A DNA stretch of 64,000 nt from Bifidobacterium ramosum (GTDB taxonomy: Bacteria; Actinomycetota; Actinomycetes; Actinomycetales; Bifidobacteriaceae): NCBI RefSeq assembly GCF_009299505.1, contig NZ_WBSM01000007.1, positions 115,516 through 179,515 of the forward strand, read 5' to 3'. Positions 46,601-55,273 of the stretch are shown here, one piece after another (positions within the stretch are counted from its first letter, which is position 1; each line of letters begins with the position of its first letter). The position numbers and the translations under genes were made by a program. The notes beneath the pieces are model-generated. The model searched no databases. It was not told where the DNA came from and was given only the letters and a program-made list of their open reading frames with translations.

Positions 46601-47672
46601 GACGCGGCACGTTCTTGTTCTCGTTGTCGCGTTCCGCGCCGATGAACACGCCCTTGGACGAGTCGAGCGAACCGTCGGCGCCCGGGATGAGCGTGATGCC
46701 TTCGGAGTCGACGCCGCCCTTGCCGTCCTTGAAGTGCAGCTGCTTGCCGCCCTTGGTCTGGCCGTTCACGTCGAACGTCCATCCGTCGGTCGGGTCCTGC
46801 TTCCAGGTGCCGGTCGCGGCGTCGAGCACGAACTTGTTGATCGATCCCGGCCCCTTGTCCTCGGTGTTGCCGAGCGTGGGGTTGAGGTCGTTGTCGGCGG
46901 CCCAGAGCGTATCGGAGGAGCCGTTGCGACCGGACTCATACACCAGTCCCGACAGGTTGCCGTCGGTGTGGTCGCCGGACTGGCCCTTCGCGCCGAATTC
47001 GCCGTCGGCGTCGATCGCGGAGACGGTATCGAGTCCCGGCCATGCGTCGACGGTCATCGTCCCGCCCGGCTCGGGGGTCGGGGTCGGCGACGGGAATTCG
47101 TTGGCCGCGCCCGGCGTCGGCTTGTCGCTGACCTTGAACGTGCCGTCGTCGGCACGCGACCACGACTGCGCGTCGGTCATCTTGTCGGCGAGCTTCCACG
47201 TGGTCGCGTCGACTTCGGCGGCGGCATCATATTTGTCGCCGACGGACGAGGTCAGGTAGACGGAGTCGGCGTCCGATCCGAGACCGGGTTCGCCGTTGTA
47301 GTCGATATAGGCGACGAGATAACCGTTGGGCTGCACCACAGTGTCGTCGTTGATCTCCTTGTCGACGCCGATCGTGTAGTGCTTCTTCTGCTTCTCGTCG
47401 TAGATGCCCCAGCCCTTGACGTCGACCGGCGCGGAACCGGTGTTCTTGAGTTCGACCCAGTCGTCACGCTGCGCGATCGGATCGCCGAGCTCCTTCGTGT
47501 TGCCCGCGAAGACCTCGTTGATGATGACGGACGGCTTGGCGGACGCGCCGGCGGCCGGAGCCTCGGCCACTGCGGCCGGCGCGACGACCGCCGCCAGACC
47601 CGACAGCGTCGCCGCCGCGGTCAGCAGCGCGATCGCACGACGCGACGCCGCGATACGGTGATGGTTCCCCAT
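43692..47672 (-). CDS. Cell-wall-anchored LTD / phytase-like / 5'-nucleotidase protein with LSDTG sorting signal
   Basis: 1326 residues from the ATG at 47672 (AAGGGGT upstream). Residues 1-37 form a signal peptide. A lamin-tail domain follows (VIINEVFAGNTKELGDPI to NGYLVAYID), then an esterase-like phytase beta-propeller region (~210-580). The metallophosphoesterase has FGITDFHGHIENGGY (~610), GNHEYDKG (~680) and VLAGHTHLYE (~800). The 5'-nucleotidase C-terminal domain (~900-1070) includes NAGGMRADLDPNG. A Pro/Glu-rich spacer precedes LSDTG (~1287), a membrane helix and a basic tail, i.e. a sortase signal. It should release phosphate and nucleosides from extracellular nucleotides. Confidence 0.91.
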   Translation of the reverse strand: MGNHHRIAASRRAIALLTAAATLSGLAAVVAPAAVAEAPAAGASAKPSVIINEVFAGNTKELGDPIAQRDDWVELKNTGSAPVDVKGWGIYDEKQKKHYTIGVDKEINDDTVVQPNGYLVAYIDYNGEPGLGSDADSVYLTSSVGDKYDAAAEVDATTWKLADKMTDAQSWSRADDGTFKVSDKPTPGAANEFPSPTPTPEPGGTMTVDAWPGLDTVSAIDADGEFGAKGQSGDHTDGNLSGLVYESGRNGSSDTLWAADNDLNPTLGNTEDKGPGSINKFVLDAATGTWKQDPTDGWTFDVNGQTKGGKQLHFKDGKGGVDSEGITLIPGADGSLDSSKGVFIGAERDNENKNVPRPSILSYDVNAAASDTNGDGAQDLTATHEWNLVAPLGQFGVTLGKDDANLGVEGLAFIPDAVLTANHFQVNLDPSNVHAYDPAGTANDYGGLFFAALEKTNAIYAFALATVGGNDVAYPVAQIPLPAAAANAGFDGPRDLTWDGEHGQLLAEGDNDKGTGAKIATYTFDGNGTFALTKLTATPAEIAGQNSEGFAITPDAAATTVKGGAEGKTYKPVFWADDGVTNGHSLRQGWIEATNPNPQPEPQDSAKVTLFGITDFHGHIENGGYLATALKQTKAANPNTLFVGAGDLVGASAFESSIANDVPAMDQLKAMGLAVSATGNHEYDKGAADLANRIVPGIAPAKYVVANVTGDVLKGKVQPYAIEESGGKKIAFIGGIFATLADSVSPAGMKGITVTDPIAAINKYADQLSDGDPSNGEADAVVALVHADANDLKNLDANVDAVLAGHTHLYETAKTNAGAPIIETANYGVEYSTTDLEITGSGKDAKVTATAAKHDVFTQDADGKDMPLFEADPAVNQIYLDAKAAADAKGNEVLGTLADDATFNRGASKPGDLTTVGNNRGVESTLGILNGNAAKWAAEQSGQKADIGVINAGGMRADLDPNGDKQVTLKEAHDVLPFGNSNAVVTLTGKQLKTLIEQQWQPADAQRPVLWLGFSDNVDYQYDTYVATVDGKQVPRGAVHDLTVNGKAVRDDDTYLIAGNSFLLAGGDNFTVFQQGSGYVDTGYIDFDGFSDYLKAHPKLESAKTRHSAGFSAARLADDGTVTFTVSGLAFTTDEPRPWGVRLTANGVDFGDLTGLDFTGEEQGPGAGSITVTKKLTDTERAAFVAAAEKAPAAAKDAAAADGGALAIGDSTVETLLTKPAEKPQPEPEPTPTPEPQPTPTPEPEQPSANKPTPQQPGQSQQHGQTVTAKPSGKPEAGAPAAKVRNLSDTGSSVAWLALATAVLVALGGIGLAALGVRRDDGMTAA

Positions 47673-48020
47673 GCGTAATACCCCTTCTTCTGCGTCGGCG
47701 GACACCCCCGCACACTTCATCGCGAGCCGCGGCCGATCGATATGGACAGGTTCCACGCTAGAAAACGCAAGTGAATCCGACACCGTATCCGAACGAACGC
47801 CAACCGTACCGCATCTGAACACTGGGCGAACGGCCGTCACGCCGCCTGCCGAGCGCGTCATCCATCATGCGCGGCCGCCTCGGCACAGTCACGCGGCACA
47901 GTCACAGGCACACGGACAGTCACGGACGCACGGCAAAACGTGGCAACAGCCGGCCACCGGCGCACCCGTCATGGATACCGTAACCATGCGATACAACCGG
48001 ATCGGACACGGGGAACGGAT
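47673..48020. other. Divergent promoter region with short CACAGTCAC repeats
   Basis: Spacer between the surface nucleotidase and the divergent GH28 gene. 47880-47930 holds imperfect direct repeats of GGCACAGTCAC. No gene, hairpin terminator or known operator is seen. Confidence 0.55.
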
Positions 48021-49586
48021 ATGACTGACGACGCAGGGTTGCACTACACGGCGACGCACGACACGCTGACGATATGGTGGGATCGCCCGGACGACGCGCG
48101 GTCCGGGCGCCGCTATCAGGTGACAGTCAGCGACGACGTCGCGCCGCAAACGCATCAGACACAACGGATACAGCAGACGACGGTGACGCACTGCACGATC
48201 GGCGATCTGCAGCCATCGCATCCGTATCACGTCACCGTGCATCTCGTCGATGCGGATGACGACCGCGAACTGCGGGAACTGGGCGGCGTGGACGCCTGCA
48301 CGACCGCCGTCAAGCGCATGCTGGACGTCACCCGGCCACCGTACCGCGCGGTCGGCGACGGCCGTACGCTCAACACGACGGCCATCCAACGCGCGCTGGA
48401 CGATTGCGACGCCGACACCGCGGTCCTTATTCCGGCCGGCACGTTCCTCACCGGTGCGCTGCGCATGCACTCGCACACCGAACTCGTCGTCGCCGCGGGC
48501 GCGACGCTGCAGGGCACGACGGATCCGGCCGACTACGAACCGTATATCCGCAGCCGCTTCGAAGGCATCGAAATGGACTGCCTGTCAAGCCTGATCAACA
48601 TCGGCGAACTGGATCACGACGGCCCGGCCAACTGCACGGACGTGACGATCCGCGGCGCAGGCGCGATCCTGAGCGGCGGCCGCGAACTCATGCGCAGCGT
48701 GATCGACCGGGAGAAGCAACGCATCCGCGCCGGACAGTCGACCGCGCCGGCCGCGGTGGGCCGCCCGGACGGCGACGACACGGTGCCGGGCCGCGTGCGA
48801 CCGCGGCTGATCAACATGAGCAACGCGAGCCGGGTCACGATCGCGGGGCTCACGCTCGGCCAGTCGGCCAGCTGGAACGTGCACATGATCTACAGCGACC
48901 ACATCGTCACGTACGGCTGCACGTTCCGTTCGAAGGGCGTGTTCAACGGCGACGGCTGGGATCCCGACTCGTGCGAGGACTGCACGATCTTCGGCTGTGT
49001 GTTCGAGACGGGCGACGACGCGATCGCGATCAAATCCGGCAAGAATCCGGAGGGCAACCGGATCGGCCGGCCGAGTCGGCGCATCCGCATCTTCGACTGC
49101 CGGGCCGAGTTCGGGTTCGGCATCACGCTCGGCTCGGAGATGTCGGGCGGGATCGACGACGTGCGCATCTGGGATTGCGACATGTCACGCACGTCGTTCG
49201 GCCTGGAGATCAAGGCGACGCGCAAGCGCGGCGGATACGTGCGCGATGTCGTCGCAACCGACAGCACGTTCTCGCACATCCAACTGCACGGCGTGCCATA
49301 CAACGACGACGGCGAGGACTCGGGCCAGGTGCCGGTGTTCGAGCGTATGCGGTTCGAGCGCGTGCGCCTGCTGGACCGCTTCCCGGCCACCGGCGACCGA
49401 CGCGGCAAGGGGCGTGACATCGAGGTGTGCGGGTTCGACGCCGATCATCCGGTGCGTGGCATCGTGTTCCGCGAGCTGACGTTCTCGCCGACGCAGCCCG
49501 GCGCGATCGATCCGCATGCCAACGGCGCGGCCAACATCCGTCTGCGGCACGTACGCGACGTCAGCTTCGACGTCGACTGCGCCTGA
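48021..49586 (+). CDS. GH28-type polygalacturonase with N-terminal FN3-like domain
   Basis: 521 residues from the ATG at 48021. GH28 glycosidases cut polygalacturonans or exo-release galacturonate. Residues ~1-95 look like a fibronectin-III-type strand set (YQVTVSDD, VTVHLVDADDDREL). The right-handed beta-helix follows, with NGDGWDPDSCEDC (~308) and ETGDDAIAIKSG (~330) carrying the catalytic Asp residues, then GSEMSGGIDDV and FGLEIKATRKRGGY. There is no signal peptide, so intracellular processing of imported pectic oligosaccharides fits. It is close to the rhamnosidase and esterase genes that also act on pectin or xylan. Confidence 0.92.
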   Translation: MTDDAGLHYTATHDTLTIWWDRPDDARSGRRYQVTVSDDVAPQTHQTQRIQQTTVTHCTIGDLQPSHPYHVTVHLVDADDDRELRELGGVDACTTAVKRMLDVTRPPYRAVGDGRTLNTTAIQRALDDCDADTAVLIPAGTFLTGALRMHSHTELVVAAGATLQGTTDPADYEPYIRSRFEGIEMDCLSSLINIGELDHDGPANCTDVTIRGAGAILSGGRELMRSVIDREKQRIRAGQSTAPAAVGRPDGDDTVPGRVRPRLINMSNASRVTIAGLTLGQSASWNVHMIYSDHIVTYGCTFRSKGVFNGDGWDPDSCEDCTIFGCVFETGDDAIAIKSGKNPEGNRIGRPSRRIRIFDCRAEFGFGITLGSEMSGGIDDVRIWDCDMSRTSFGLEIKATRKRGGYVRDVVATDSTFSHIQLHGVPYNDDGEDSGQVPVFERMRFERVRLLDRFPATGDRRGKGRDIEVCGFDADHPVRGIVFRELTFSPTQPGAIDPHANGAANIRLRHVRDVSFDVDCA

Positions 49587-49697
49587 TCTCATGTCTGATC
49601 TTGCGCCTGGTGTCGCGCCTGATGTCGCATGGCGACTCGTGATCGCAGACGGCATCGTTCCTCATGCCGACGCGTAGGCAAGGCATACGAAATATGC

Positions 49698-49734
49698 AAG
49701 GAGCCGGCTCCCCCGATCAGGGAACCGGCTCCTT
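49698..49734. terminator. Bidirectional terminator hairpin
   Basis: AAGGAGCCGG..CCGGCTCCTT with a TCCC/GGGA extension and an 8-base loop. It lies between the convergent GH28 and ABC permease genes; no long T run, though the arm itself ends in TT. Confidence 0.6.
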
Positions 49735-49767
49735 ATGCGCACGACATTAGCGCGTCGGTGTTCGGTC

Positions 49768-51054
49768 TCAGATCTTCGGCTTGCCGCCGAGGTTCGGATG
49801 GCCCTTGCCCACGTCGTTGCCGTGCTTGAACACGGGGTTGTGTTCGGGCATGGCGTCGGTGTGGTGCGCGGCCTTGTCGCCGTGACGGTCGGCACCGCCG
49901 TCGGCAGCGGCTTCGGCCTCTGCCTTGCGCTTGGCGCGCGCGGCCTTCGCCTTGGCGGCCTTCTCGTCCTCGGCCGCCTTGCGGGCCGCCGGGAACTCGC
50001 CGGTCAGCGGGTCGACCTGCGACTCGGGATGCGTCTCGTCGTAACCCTGCTCGTAGCGGGTGCGTCGCCAGTTGCGGATCGACGCGTTGGTGCCGCGATG
50101 ATGCACGTGGTACTTGCGCGGCGTGCCGCCGTACGGCAGTTCCTTGACTTCCTTCGCGACGGCGATCTGGTTGACGTTCGACGGATCCATGATGGCGATC
50201 GGCGCGACCGGCTCGGGTTCGGCCGGCGCGGCCGTGCGCTGCTGCATGCGTTCGGGCAGCCATTCGGCCAGTCGCGAGAGCAGCCAGCAGGCGATGAAGT
50301 AGATCACCGCGGCCATGACGAGCGTCTGCAGGATGTTGAAGTACATCGAGCCGAGTCGGCGCGACTCCTGCAGCAGATCGGTGTACATGATGATCGAGCC
50401 GAGCGCGGTGTCCTTCAGGACGACGACCAACTGCGTGACGGCGGCCGGCAGCATCGCGTACACGGCCTGCGGCACCTCGATCTGCATGAGCGACTGCGTT
50501 TCGGTCAGGCCCAGCGCCAGCGACGCCTCGCGCTGGCCGTTCGGCAGGTTGCCGACGCCGGAGCGCACGAGCTCGGCCACGACCGAGCCGTTGTACAGCA
50601 CGAGCGCAAGCACGACCGCCCAGTATGACGGGCTGGGCATGCCGGCGAACGCGAACAGTCGCCAGAAGAAGATCATGAGCAGCAGCACGGGTACCGCACG
50701 GCAGAACTCGACGATCACCGCGGAGACCGAGCGGATCACGATGTTCGGCAGGAGTCGGCCGACGCCGAACACGAGACCGAACGCGACCGCGCCGACTACG
50801 GCGACGATCGTCGCGCGGATCGTGGCCCATAGGCCGGGCAGGTAGAAGTCGGTCCACGCCTCGCGTTCGATCGCGGGCTTCCACAGCTCCCAGCTCAGCT
50901 GGTTCTCGCCCTGCGGCGGATTGTGCAGCCGCATAAGGATCAGCACGAGCAGACACGCGAAGATCACGCCGGCGATCCAGTTGGCGATGCGGATGGTGCG
51001 CCGACCCTTCGGGCCGGGCGCGTCGAACAGTACGGAATTGGAAGTATCAGCCAT
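49768..51054 (-). CDS. Amino-acid ABC permease with long charged C-terminal tail (GluD-like)
   Basis: 428 residues; AGGAGGTGA overlapping the end of the upstream permease gene fixes the ATG at 51054. The core (~20-285) has polar amino acid permease spans (HisM type) and the EAA loop GQREASLALGLTETQSLMQIEVPQA. After about 290 an unusual ~150-residue cytoplasmic tail, Lys/Ala/Glu-rich (KAAKAKAARAKRKAEAE) and His/Asn-rich, extends well beyond the usual ~270 residue length. It works with the permease, binding protein and ATPase of the same operon, probably for glutamate or glutamine. Confidence 0.88.
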   Translation of the reverse strand: MADTSNSVLFDAPGPKGRRTIRIANWIAGVIFACLLVLILMRLHNPPQGENQLSWELWKPAIEREAWTDFYLPGLWATIRATIVAVVGAVAFGLVFGVGRLLPNIVIRSVSAVIVEFCRAVPVLLLMIFFWRLFAFAGMPSPSYWAVVLALVLYNGSVVAELVRSGVGNLPNGQREASLALGLTETQSLMQIEVPQAVYAMLPAAVTQLVVVLKDTALGSIIMYTDLLQESRRLGSMYFNILQTLVMAAVIYFIACWLLSRLAEWLPERMQQRTAAPAEPEPVAPIAIMDPSNVNQIAVAKEVKELPYGGTPRKYHVHHRGTNASIRNWRRTRYEQGYDETHPESQVDPLTGEFPAARKAAEDEKAAKAKAARAKRKAEAEAAADGGADRHGDKAAHHTDAMPEHNPVFKHGNDVGKGHPNLGGKPKI

Positions 51055-51060
51055 CCGAAA

Positions 51061-51738
51061 TCACCTCCTGACGGCGAGCTTGTTGGACAGGTACGTGGTG
51101 AGCATGCCGATCGGGATGATCAGGATCACGTAGCCAAACGCGAAGATCAGGAAGATCTGGATGATCACGTCCGGTCGGAATTCGATCATCGAGCTCATGA
51201 GCGACGACGTTTCGGTCGACACGGACGCGGCCGCGGCGACGGTCGAGTTCTTGAGCAGCGCGATCAGCGTGTTGCCGAGCGGGGCGACCGAACCGCGGAA
51301 CGCCTGCGGCAGGATGATCTGCGTGGCCGACTGCATGAAGCCGAGTCCCAGCGCACGCGCCGCCTCGGCCTGGCCGATTGGCACGGTGTTGATGCCCGAA
51401 CGCAGCGACTCGCACACGAACGCGGCCGTGTACAGGCTTAGGCCGGTCACGGCGAGCCAGAAGAAGTTCGTGGCGAACGTGTCGGAGAAGCTGAGCTTCA
51501 ACTGCGCGTACGCGCCGAGCACCATGAACACCATGATGATCGTCAGCGGCAGGTTCTTGAACAGCTCGACATACGCACCGCCCACGAAGCGCAGCGACGA
51601 GATCGGCGAGATGCGCATCATGACGAGGATCACGCCGAGCACGAGCGAGAACAGGGCGCTCCACAGGGTCAGTTCGATGTTGACGAGGAACGCGCCGAGC
51701 ACATCATACTGGCTGAACAGTTCGAGGAATCCGTTCAT
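51061..51738 (-). CDS. Amino-acid ABC transporter permease (GluC-like)
   Basis: 225 residues. The ATG at 51738 shares one base with the stop of the binding-protein gene, indicating coupled translation. Five or so membrane segments and the conserved EAA loop GQAEAARALGLGFMQSATQIILPQA that docks to the ATPase place it in the polar amino acid permease family. Expected to pair with the GluD-like subunit. Confidence 0.92.
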   Translation of the reverse strand: MNGFLELFSQYDVLGAFLVNIELTLWSALFSLVLGVILVMMRISPISSLRFVGGAYVELFKNLPLTIIMVFMVLGAYAQLKLSFSDTFATNFFWLAVTGLSLYTAAFVCESLRSGINTVPIGQAEAARALGLGFMQSATQIILPQAFRGSVAPLGNTLIALLKNSTVAAAASVSTETSSLMSSMIEFRPDVIIQIFLIFAFGYVILIIPIGMLTTYLSNKLAVRR

Positions 51739-52577
51739 CACTCCTCCTCCCCTTCGTTCGGCGTCGGCGGGTTGTAGCGCACGTCCGGCGTGTAGTCGGT
51801 GCCGGCGGTGTTGTCGCTGATGGCGCGCTGCCATGAGCCGTCCTGGATCATCTGCACGATCGCGTTGTTGATCTGCGTGGCGAGCTTGGTGTCGCCCTTC
51901 TTGATGCCCACGCCGTAGTACTCCTGCGTGAACGGCTTGCCGACGACGCGCAGCTTGCCGCGCGAGGCCGAGGCGAGGCCGGCGAGGATGATGTCGTCGG
52001 TGGTCACCGCGTCCACGATGCCGGAGAACAACGCGGTGGCGCATTCCGCGTAGCCGGGCTGCTCCATGAGCTGCACCTCGGACGCGAACTTCTCCTTGAC
52101 GGTCGCGGCCGAGGTCGAACCGGTCACGGAGCACAGGCGCTTGCCGTTGAGGTCCTCCGGGCCGTTGATCGAATGGTCGTCCTTGCGCACGAGCAGGTCC
52201 TGGCCGGCGACGAAGTACGGGCCGGCGAAGGAGACGGCCTTCTTGCGTTCGTCGGTGATCGAGTACGTGGCGAGGATCATGTCGACGTCGCCGTTCTGCA
52301 GCATGGCCTCACGCTGCTTGGAGGGCGCTTCCTTCCAGATGATCTCGTCCTCGGAGTAGCCGAGTTTCTTGGCGATGTACTTGGCCACGTCCACGTCGAA
52401 GCCGACGTAGGTGCCGGACTTCTTGAAGCCGAGGCCCGGCTGGTCGAATTTGATGCCGATGCGGATCTTGCCGGCCTCGTCCTCGCCGCATGCCGCGAGC
52501 GAGAACGTGCATGCGAGCGCGGCCACGGCGGCGACGACGCGCGTGGCGATCCGTCTGATACTTGGTTTGACTGTCAT
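51738..52577 (-). CDS. Glutamate/polar amino-acid-binding lipoprotein (GluB-like)
   Basis: 279 residues; signal peptide with lipobox LAAC and Cys30. The mature part has the SBP_bac_3 pattern: FDQPGLGFKKSGTYVGFDVD, QREAMLQNGDVDMILATYSI and RKKAVSFAGPYFVAGQDLLV. It resembles corynebacterial GluB in layout and neighbours. It delivers substrate to the two permeases that follow. Substrate inferred. Confidence 0.9.
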   Translation of the reverse strand: MTVKPSIRRIATRVVAAVAALACTFSLAACGEDEAGKIRIGIKFDQPGLGFKKSGTYVGFDVDVAKYIAKKLGYSEDEIIWKEAPSKQREAMLQNGDVDMILATYSITDERKKAVSFAGPYFVAGQDLLVRKDDHSINGPEDLNGKRLCSVTGSTSAATVKEKFASEVQLMEQPGYAECATALFSGIVDAVTTDDIILAGLASASRGKLRVVGKPFTQEYYGVGIKKGDTKLATQINNAIVQMIQDGSWQRAISDNTAGTDYTPDVRYNPPTPNEGEEE

Positions 52578-52613
52578 ATGCGATGCCTCACTGTCTCACT
52601 GTTGCGGTCACGA

Positions 52614-53417
52614 TCAGTGGGTGAGGATCTTCGACAGGAAGTCCTTGGCGCGGTCGGTCTGTGGATGCTCGAAGAACTCGTCGGGCGTGTTCTGTTCGAG
52701 GATCTGGCCGTCGGCCATGAACACGATGCGGTCCGCGGCCTTGCGCGCGAAGCCCATCTCGTGGGTGACGCACAGCATGGTCATGCCCTCGTGCGCGAGC
52801 TCGACCATCACGTCGAGCACCTCGTTGACCATTTCGGGGTCGAGCGCGGAGGTCGGCTCGTCGAACAGCATGACCTTCGGCTTCATGGCGAGCGCGCGTG
52901 CTATGGCGACGCGCTGCTGCTGGCCGCCCGACAGCTGCGACGGCATCTTGTGGGCCTGCGAGTCGACGCCCACGCGGGCGAGCAGGTCCATGGCAAGGTG
53001 TTCGGCCTCGGTCTTGTTCATGTGACGCACCTTGATCGGCGCGAGGGTGACGTTGTCGAGGATCGTCTTGTTGGCGAACAGGTTGAACGACTGAAACACC
53101 ATACCGACCTCGGCACGCAGGTTGGCGAGTTCCTTGCCTTCCTGCGGCAGGGCCTTGCCGTCGATGCGGATGTCGCCCGAGTCGATGGTCTCGAGGCGGT
53201 TGATGGTGCGGCACATGGTGGATTTGCCGGAGCCGGACGGGCCGACGATGACGAGCACCTCGCCCTTATTGACGGTCAGGTTGATGTCCTTGAGGACGTG
53301 GAGGTCGCCGAAGTATTTTTCGACGTGGGTCAGCTCGACGAGCGGGTGATCAGGGTATTCGACGCCGGGCACCAGTGGGGTGCGGGCGATGTTCTCTTCT
53401 TCTTGGATTTCTGGCAT
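52614..53417 (-). CDS. Amino-acid ABC transporter ATP-binding protein (GluA-like)
   Basis: 267 residues from the ATG at 53417; ORF starts further upstream are rejected. Walker [10 protein letters not shown], signature LSGGQQQR, Walker [13 protein letters not shown] and the H-loop VTHEMGF are intact. No ribosome binding site precedes the ATG, but TATACT lies ~8 bases upstream, so the operon transcript may be leaderless. It is the first gene of the order ATPase, binding protein, permease, permease, as in gluABCD. Confidence 0.93.
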   Translation of the reverse strand: MPEIQEEENIARTPLVPGVEYPDHPLVELTHVEKYFGDLHVLKDINLTVNKGEVLVIVGPSGSGKSTMCRTINRLETIDSGDIRIDGKALPQEGKELANLRAEVGMVFQSFNLFANKTILDNVTLAPIKVRHMNKTEAEHLAMDLLARVGVDSQAHKMPSQLSGGQQQRVAIARALAMKPKVMLFDEPTSALDPEMVNEVLDVMVELAHEGMTMLCVTHEMGFARKAADRIVFMADGQILEQNTPDEFFEHPQTDRAKDFLSKILTH

Positions 53418-53496
53418 GCGGGCAGTATATCGGCCGCATGTTACCGATTCGACACATGCCGTCCATGTTTCGGACGCCTGATGAGACAGTGAACGT

Positions 53497-54048
53497 TCAC
53501 ACCTTCGGCTTGCCCAGTCCGGCGACAAACGTCACCCCGGGGATGTCCGCGAAGATCGATCCGTCCACGACGAGCTTGGACGGCCGGATGCCCGATCCGA
53601 GGTATAGCTTCGGCACCGCGAGGATGTGCTGGTCCACGAGCACCGGCCAGTCCGCCGGCAGACCGATCGGCGACATGCCGCCCGATTCCATGCCGGTGGC
53701 CGCCACCGCGTCCGCGATCGGCGCGAAGCTGACCTTGCTCACCTCGAGCGTGTGCTTGACCACGCCGTTGAGGTCGGCCCGCGTGTCCGCCGTGACAAAC
53801 GCGGCGGCGAACTGCGGCGGGGCCTTGCGGGTCTTGTGCGTGTGCACGACGACCACGTTGCCCGTCTGCTCGAACGGTATACCGTACTTCGGGCACCACA
53901 GGTCGGTATCCGATTCCTCGTCCGTGTTGATCGTGACGCCGAGGATCTTGCGCTCCGGCACGCCGGCCGCGACCAGCGCGTTCAGTGCGTCGAACACCGG
54001 CTTCGCCAGCAGATCCCCGTCATGCCAATCCAATATTTCCAACGTCAT
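53497..54048 (-). CDS. YbaK/EbsC-family aminoacyl-tRNA deacylase
   Basis: 183 residues. The YbaK-like editing domain is shown by [40 protein letters not shown] and [20 protein letters not shown] (conserved GG-SP-G motif). Such stand-alone domains hydrolyse mischarged tRNAs, often Cys- or Ala-tRNA-Pro. It is transcribed toward the ABC operon with ~80 bp between. Exact tRNA target unknown. Confidence 0.9.
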   Translation of the reverse strand: MTLEILDWHDGDLLAKPVFDALNALVAAGVPERKILGVTINTDEESDTDLWCPKYGIPFEQTGNVVVVHTHKTRKAPPQFAAAFVTADTRADLNGVVKHTLEVSKVSFAPIADAVAATGMESGGMSPIGLPADWPVLVDQHILAVPKLYLGSGIRPSKLVVDGSIFADIPGVTFVAGLGKPKV

Positions 54049-54180
54049 ATGATGTGCCTTCCCCGCAACTTGTTATGCGCCAGCATACCGGCCATGCGCC
54101 GGCCGCAACGCCGCCGGCCTATAGACGTTCCTTATGGCCGTTTATCCGCGTCCTCGCCGGGCTCCCGTCGGTGGGTGCCC

Positions 54181-54234
54181 GCGTGGCGGAAATGTCTCGC
54201 TGACGGTACCGTCAGCGAGACATTTCCGCCACGC
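54181..54234. repeat. Family D: perfect 54-bp palindrome
   Basis: Third family D copy, fully self-complementary (27 of 27), with inner AAATGTCTC..GAGACATTT. It shares GTCTCGCTGA with the 36308 copy and GGCGGAAAT with the 36235 copy, so it is intermediate between them. Confidence 0.96.
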
Positions 54235-54235
54235 G

Positions 54236-54376
54236 GTCGTAACTCAACATCATCCGTCCCGTCATGTTGGGTTACGGCCTTCCGTAGCCCGTCAAACGAC
54301 CGTAACTCAACATGAACCGCTCCTCACTGTTGAGTTACGGTCGTTTTCGCCCCTGGAAACGACCGTAACTCAACAA
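54236..54376. repeat. Family E palindromic repeats, cluster 2
   Basis: Hairpins at 54236-54278 (one arm altered, GTTGGGTTACGG) and 54296-54345 (ACGACCGTAACTCAACA..TGTTGAGTTACGGTCGT), then a half copy at 54360-54376 that ends 31 bases before the kinase-like gene. It directly adjoins the D copy. Confidence 0.9.
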
Positions 54377-54407
54377 CATCGGCACGTCGTCGTGGGATGA
54401 TGGTCAT

Positions 54408-55208
54408 ATGAGCCATCCTCAGCCGTCGTCCACACCACGGTTCACACCACAGTTCACGCCGCCGCGTCGTACCCTGACCATCGCGTGCGCGACCGTCGCC
54501 TGTTGCGTCGTCACGGAAACGATCCTGCGCTGGCCGACCGCGAACTTCCACGTGTCGTATCTGCTGATCCCGTTGCTGGCGTTGGCGTCGCTGCCGGTGT
54601 TGGCGCTCGCGCCGGAGGCGGGGGCATGGCTCGTGACGACGCTGATCTGCGTGGGTTTGGTGTCGCCGTTTCCGATGTCGTATTCGTATCTGCTGGCGAT
54701 GGCCGTCGCCATGACGATCATCTGGCGGGAACATCGGTGGGCAGCGGCGTTGGCCGGACTACTGGCCGTCACGGCGCTGCTGGTCGACCGCAGGCTGCTG
54801 TTCGGACTCGGTGTGACCGATTCGGTGGTGGTCTCGTTCGCGTACTGCATGTTCGCGATCGTGATCGGTCTGGTGTCGCGATGGATGGCCGACAGCCGGC
54901 GGACGCGCGAACAGGCGCGGCAGCGGCGGGAGCGCGAGCGCATCGCCGCGGCACTGCACGACCGCACGACGAATGATCTGGCGAACGCGATCATGCTCGT
55001 TAACACCGATCTCGACCGTGACGACCTGTCGCAGTCCCAGCGCGACGACCTGCTGACGATCCGGTCGTTCATCCAGCGCGCCATGACCGGCACCTATCAG
55101 GCCATCGACACGTTGGACGACAGCGACGACGGCACCGGTTCGTGCACGTCCGCCGACGTACGCCGCCCACAAACGTCACCGTCAAACGGCATCGGCGACC
55201 CGCACTGA
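54408..55208 (+). CDS. Histidine-kinase-like membrane protein lacking the ATPase domain
   Basis: 266 residues. Five or so hydrophobic segments (residues ~22-160) are followed by a HisKA_3-type helix, ERERIAAALHDRTTNDLANA, with His184 as the phospho-acceptor, and a second helix SQSQRDDLLTIRSFIQRAMT. No HATPase_c N, G1 or G2 box follows; the frame ends ~60 residues later in Ser/Asp-rich sequence and only 65 bp separate it from the response-regulator stop. So this is a complete short protein, or a kinase truncated before the catalytic domain. It converges on the regulator gene. Weak ribosome binding site. Confidence 0.7.
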   Translation: MSHPQPSSTPRFTPQFTPPRRTLTIACATVACCVVTETILRWPTANFHVSYLLIPLLALASLPVLALAPEAGAWLVTTLICVGLVSPFPMSYSYLLAMAVAMTIIWREHRWAAALAGLLAVTALLVDRRLLFGLGVTDSVVVSFAYCMFAIVIGLVSRWMADSRRTREQARQRRERERIAAALHDRTTNDLANAIMLVNTDLDRDDLSQSQRDDLLTIRSFIQRAMTGTYQAIDTLDDSDDGTGSCTSADVRRPQTSPSNGIGDPH

Positions 55209-55273
55209 CGGATCACGCCGACGATCATGCCGGTACGGCGGACGGGCGGCCACGTGCCGTGCCGTACGACGGA

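Noticed and set aside
43884..47678. 1264-codon open frame on the plus strand
   Set aside because: Antisense shadow of the surface nucleotidase gene, which has clear domains, a signal peptide and a sorting motif.
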